Below the pieces are notes generated by a model, which did no database searches, had not been told where the DNA came from, and saw only the letters and a list, made by a program, of their open reading frames with translations. A DNA stretch of 64,000 nt from UBA6911 sp964651155. GTDB taxonomy: Bacteria; Acidobacteriota; UBA6911. Every line of letters starts with the position of its first letter. The stretch's first letter is position 1. Location of the stretch: contig CAZYXB010000002.1 of assembly GCA_964651155.1 (NCBI GenBank), positions 62,001 through 126,000 on the forward strand. The letters are read 5' to 3'. Both the position numbers and the translations under genes were made by a program. Positions 61,895 to 64,000 of the stretch are shown here, in pieces.

Positions 61895-61939
61895 GCCGGC
61901 CGGATTCGTCCCGGATGCGGCCGGCCGGTCCTGGCGCGG

Positions 61940-64000
61940 CTACGGTTCCTCCGGCCCGGATTCCGTAAGGGTCTCGATGTAGAGGTGCCTCCGCTTATAC
62001 GGCGTGGAATCGGGGGACGCGTACCGCTTCGTCCGTGATGATTGGAATGCCTCCACCGGCCGGCCGGCCAGGATCTCCCCCATGAACTCGATCCAGACCG
62101 GGAGCGCCACAACGCTCCCGGACTGCCGGCGCCCGAGGGGTCGATTCCGGTCGTGCCCGATCCAGACGGCCGCGGTGATCGAGGGCGAAAATCCCACAAA
62201 CCAGGCATCGGTGAAGTCATCGGTGGTCCCCGTCTTCCCTCCCAGGGGCCGGCCGAGGGTGGCGGCCGCCTTCGCCGTGCCGCTGGCGACCACCTCCTGC
62301 AGCAGGTCGAGTATCTCCCCGGCGATCCCGGGTTCGAGAACCCGCTGGGTGGCCGGACGGGTCTCCTCCTTCGTGCGGTGGTCGTAGTCCTCGACTTCGC
62401 GTATGAAGTACGGGGTCGCCCGGATCCCGAGGTTGGGAAACACGGTGTAGGCCGAGGCCATTTCCAGGGGCGTCGCCTCGGCCGCGCCGATGGCCAGGGA
62501 AAGGTACGGTTTCATGGGGCCCGACAGCCCGAAGCGCCGGGCCATGCGCACCACGTTCTCGATGCCGATCGCCTCGGCCACCCTGACGGTGGGGACGTTC
62601 CTCGATTCGACCAGGGCCTGCCCGACCGTGACCTCCCCCTTGAACTCCCCGTCGTAGTTGAGCGGGCGCCACGGGCGCCCGAGTCCGTCGACGAGCAGAT
62701 AGGGCGTGTCCTGGACCGTGCTTTCCCGGGTGAACCCCTTCTCGAAGGCAGCGGCGTAGACCAGCGGTTTTATGGTGGAGCCCACCTGGCGCATGGCCTG
62801 GGTGGCGCGGTTGAACTCGCTCGACTGGAAATCGTATCCGCCCGCCATGGCCCGGATTGCGCCGGTCCTGTTGTCGACGGCGACTATCGCGCCGTCGACT
62901 TCCGGTTTCTGCTCGAGCGAAAGCGTGACGGTGCGGTCCTTCTCGTCGACAATGTGAATCCGGAACCAGGCGAGATCGCCCGGTTTCAGAATATCCGAAG
63001 GCCCTGCGGCCCCGGTCCAGCGGATCTGCTCGGGCCCGATCCTGCCGCTATAGTCCCCGATCCTGACCTGCGCTTCGGCCGCGTCCGATTCCGTGATCAG
63101 CCCGACGGCCATCCGGTCCGCCGCCGGGGGCGTGCGCCAGCTCGGGTGGGCGTAGGGCGCCGTGTTGGGAGCCGCGGGCTCCCCGACGGTGCCCACCGGC
63201 CCGCGCCATCCGTGTCGTTTGTCGAAGGCTTCCAGACCGCCCACCAGGGCACGGTGCGCGGCTTGCTGCATCGAGGCGTCCAGGGTCGTGTATACCCGCA
63301 GCCCCCGCCTCCAGATTTCATCGGTCGAATAGCGCTCCGCGAGGTATTTCCGGACGTGCTCGAGGAAATGGGCCGCGGGTATTTCCGCGCCGCCCCCCTC
63401 TTGCTTCAGGACCAGCGGTTGTGTTTTGGCGCTCGCCGCCAGATCCCGGGAGATCATTCCCTCCTCGGCCATCCTGTCGAGGACGAAATTCCTCCGCGCG
63501 ACGGCCGAGGCGGGATGCAGCCGGGGGGAAAACCTGGAGGGGTTGCTCGGAAGCCCCGCGATCAGGGCGCATTCCTGGAGATTCAGATCCCCGAGCTTCT
63601 TCCCGAAGTAGCTGTCGGCCGCGGCCGCGACCCCGTAGATGCCGTGCCCCATCGGGTGCAGGTTGCAGTAGAGGGCGAAAATCTGCTGCTTGGTGTAGAT
63701 GGCCTCGATCTTCCGGGCAATCAGGACCTCCTTGATCTTGCGGTCGTAGGTCTTTTCGTTGCTGAGCAGAAGCATGCGCGACAGCTGCTGCGTGATGGTG
63801 CTGGCCCCCTTGCCGACGGGAAAGCTACGCCGGATGAGGTCCTTGGCCACGGCCCGGAGGATCGACACGTAGTCGATCCCGGAGTGGCTGAAAAACTGCG
63901 TGTCCTCGGTTGCCAGGATGGCCGCCCGGAGATGCTGTGGGATGGCCTCGTACGGCACGACCATGCGCCGCTCGATGCAGAGCTCCCCGATCACGCTGTT
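61940..64000 (-). CDS. PBP1A-type bifunctional transglycosylase/transpeptidase (N-terminus beyond window)
   Basis: Peptidoglycan synthase, at least 686 codons visible; the reading frame is open to the window edge, so the cytoplasmic tail and membrane anchor lie outside. GT51 glycosyltransferase motifs ATEDTQFFSHSGID and GASTITQQLSRM are near the visible N-terminus. The penicillin-binding transpeptidase domain has the nucleophile motif STIK (QVGSTIKPLVY), SRN (ESRNVPTVR) and KTG (GGKTGTTDDFTDAW). The family is class A PBP. A final basic tail ends at 61940. It converges with the prenyl synthase gene. Confidence 0.95.
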   Translation of the reverse strand, partial: NSVIGELCIERRMVVPYEAIPQHLRAAILATEDTQFFSHSGIDYVSILRAVAKDLIRRSFPVGKGASTITQQLSRMLLLSNEKTYDRKIKEVLIARKIEAIYTKQQIFALYCNLHPMGHGIYGVAAAADSYFGKKLGDLNLQECALIAGLPSNPSRFSPRLHPASAVARRNFVLDRMAEEGMISRDLAASAKTQPLVLKQEGGGAEIPAAHFLEHVRKYLAERYSTDEIWRRGLRVYTTLDASMQQAAHRALVGGLEAFDKRHGWRGPVGTVGEPAAPNTAPYAHPSWRTPPAADRMAVGLITESDAAEAQVRIGDYSGRIGPEQIRWTGAAGPSDILKPGDLAWFRIHIVDEKDRTVTLSLEQKPEVDGAIVAVDNRTGAIRAMAGGYDFQSSEFNRATQAMRQVGSTIKPLVYAAAFEKGFTRESTVQDTPYLLVDGLGRPWRPLNYDGEFKGEVTVGQALVESRNVPTVRVAEAIGIENVVRMARRFGLSGPMKPYLSLAIGAAEATPLEMASAYTVFPNLGIRATPYFIREVEDYDHRTKEETRPATQRVLEPGIAGEILDLLQEVVASGTAKAAATLGRPLGGKTGTTDDFTDAWFVGFSPSITAAVWIGHDRNRPLGRRQSGSVVALPVWIEFMGEILAGRPVEAFQSSRTKRYASPDSTPYKRRHLYIETLTESGPEEP

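Overview
This window looks like a piece of chromosome from a GC-rich, Gram-negative bacterium, most likely a member of the Acidobacteriota. Two proteins have the 'VWFA-related Acidobacterial domain' layout (44037-45104 and 49192-50187). They sit among an LPS-type outer membrane gene set (kdsB, waaA, lptD), an AmgK/MurU muramic-acid recycling pair, BshC and an ffs-dnaX-recR block. The phylum call is inferred from gene content; no rRNA gene is present.

Layout. 119-7986: a periplasmic PpiC isomerase, then convergent bshC, argG and a GDP-mannose pyrophosphorylase, rqcH, and a conserved secreted protein of unknown function. 8170-10712: an unusually clear small SRP RNA immediately upstream of dnaX, followed by recR with no ybaB between them. 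10731-14215 (minus): moaE, moaD, folK, lptD. 14460-18213: a glycolytic operon gapA-pgk-tpiA, then secG and tRNA-Leu(GAG). 18357-22101: a signalling cluster of Hpt protein, REC-GGDEF diguanylate cyclase, GAF/PAS histidine kinase and single-domain response regulator. 22185-29298 (minus): kdsB, waaA, a CoA-type Nudix hydrolase, murI, two acyl-CoA dehydrogenases and a Nudix/winged-helix regulator whose Nudix box has lost catalytic residues. 29442-35488: aconitase, a DUF5661 protein, a secreted VOC protein, amgK and murU.

35737-42611 is the accessory part: an ankyrin/zinc-ribbon protein, an apparently cytoplasmic FISUMP-domain protein, three paralogous small outer-membrane beta-barrel genes with matching leaders and terminators, a broken IS1634-type transposase, and a 293-bp direct repeat that makes the 3' ends of two of the barrel genes nearly identical. 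From 42872 on the genes are mostly core again: asd, a VWA/OmpA pair, homodimeric pyruvate dehydrogenase aceE, a second VWA protein, mpg, a TIGR01777 epimerase, DAHP synthase, an M20 amidohydrolase, a GIY-YIG/DUF123 protein, a decayed hcp fragment next to a Crp/Fnr regulator, two small secreted proteins behind argS, larC, a tRNA-binding OB-fold protein, a polyprenyl synthase and a PBP1A-type enzyme cut by the window edge.

The least explained items are: the ankyrin/FISUMP pair; the homogenised barrel genes joined to an IS remnant; the hcp remnant beside a probable HcpR-type regulator; the degenerate Nudix regulator beside fatty-acid oxidation genes; and a scatter of 15-27 bp tandem duplications, several of them in frame inside genes. 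I saw no CRISPR array, prophage or rRNA operon.
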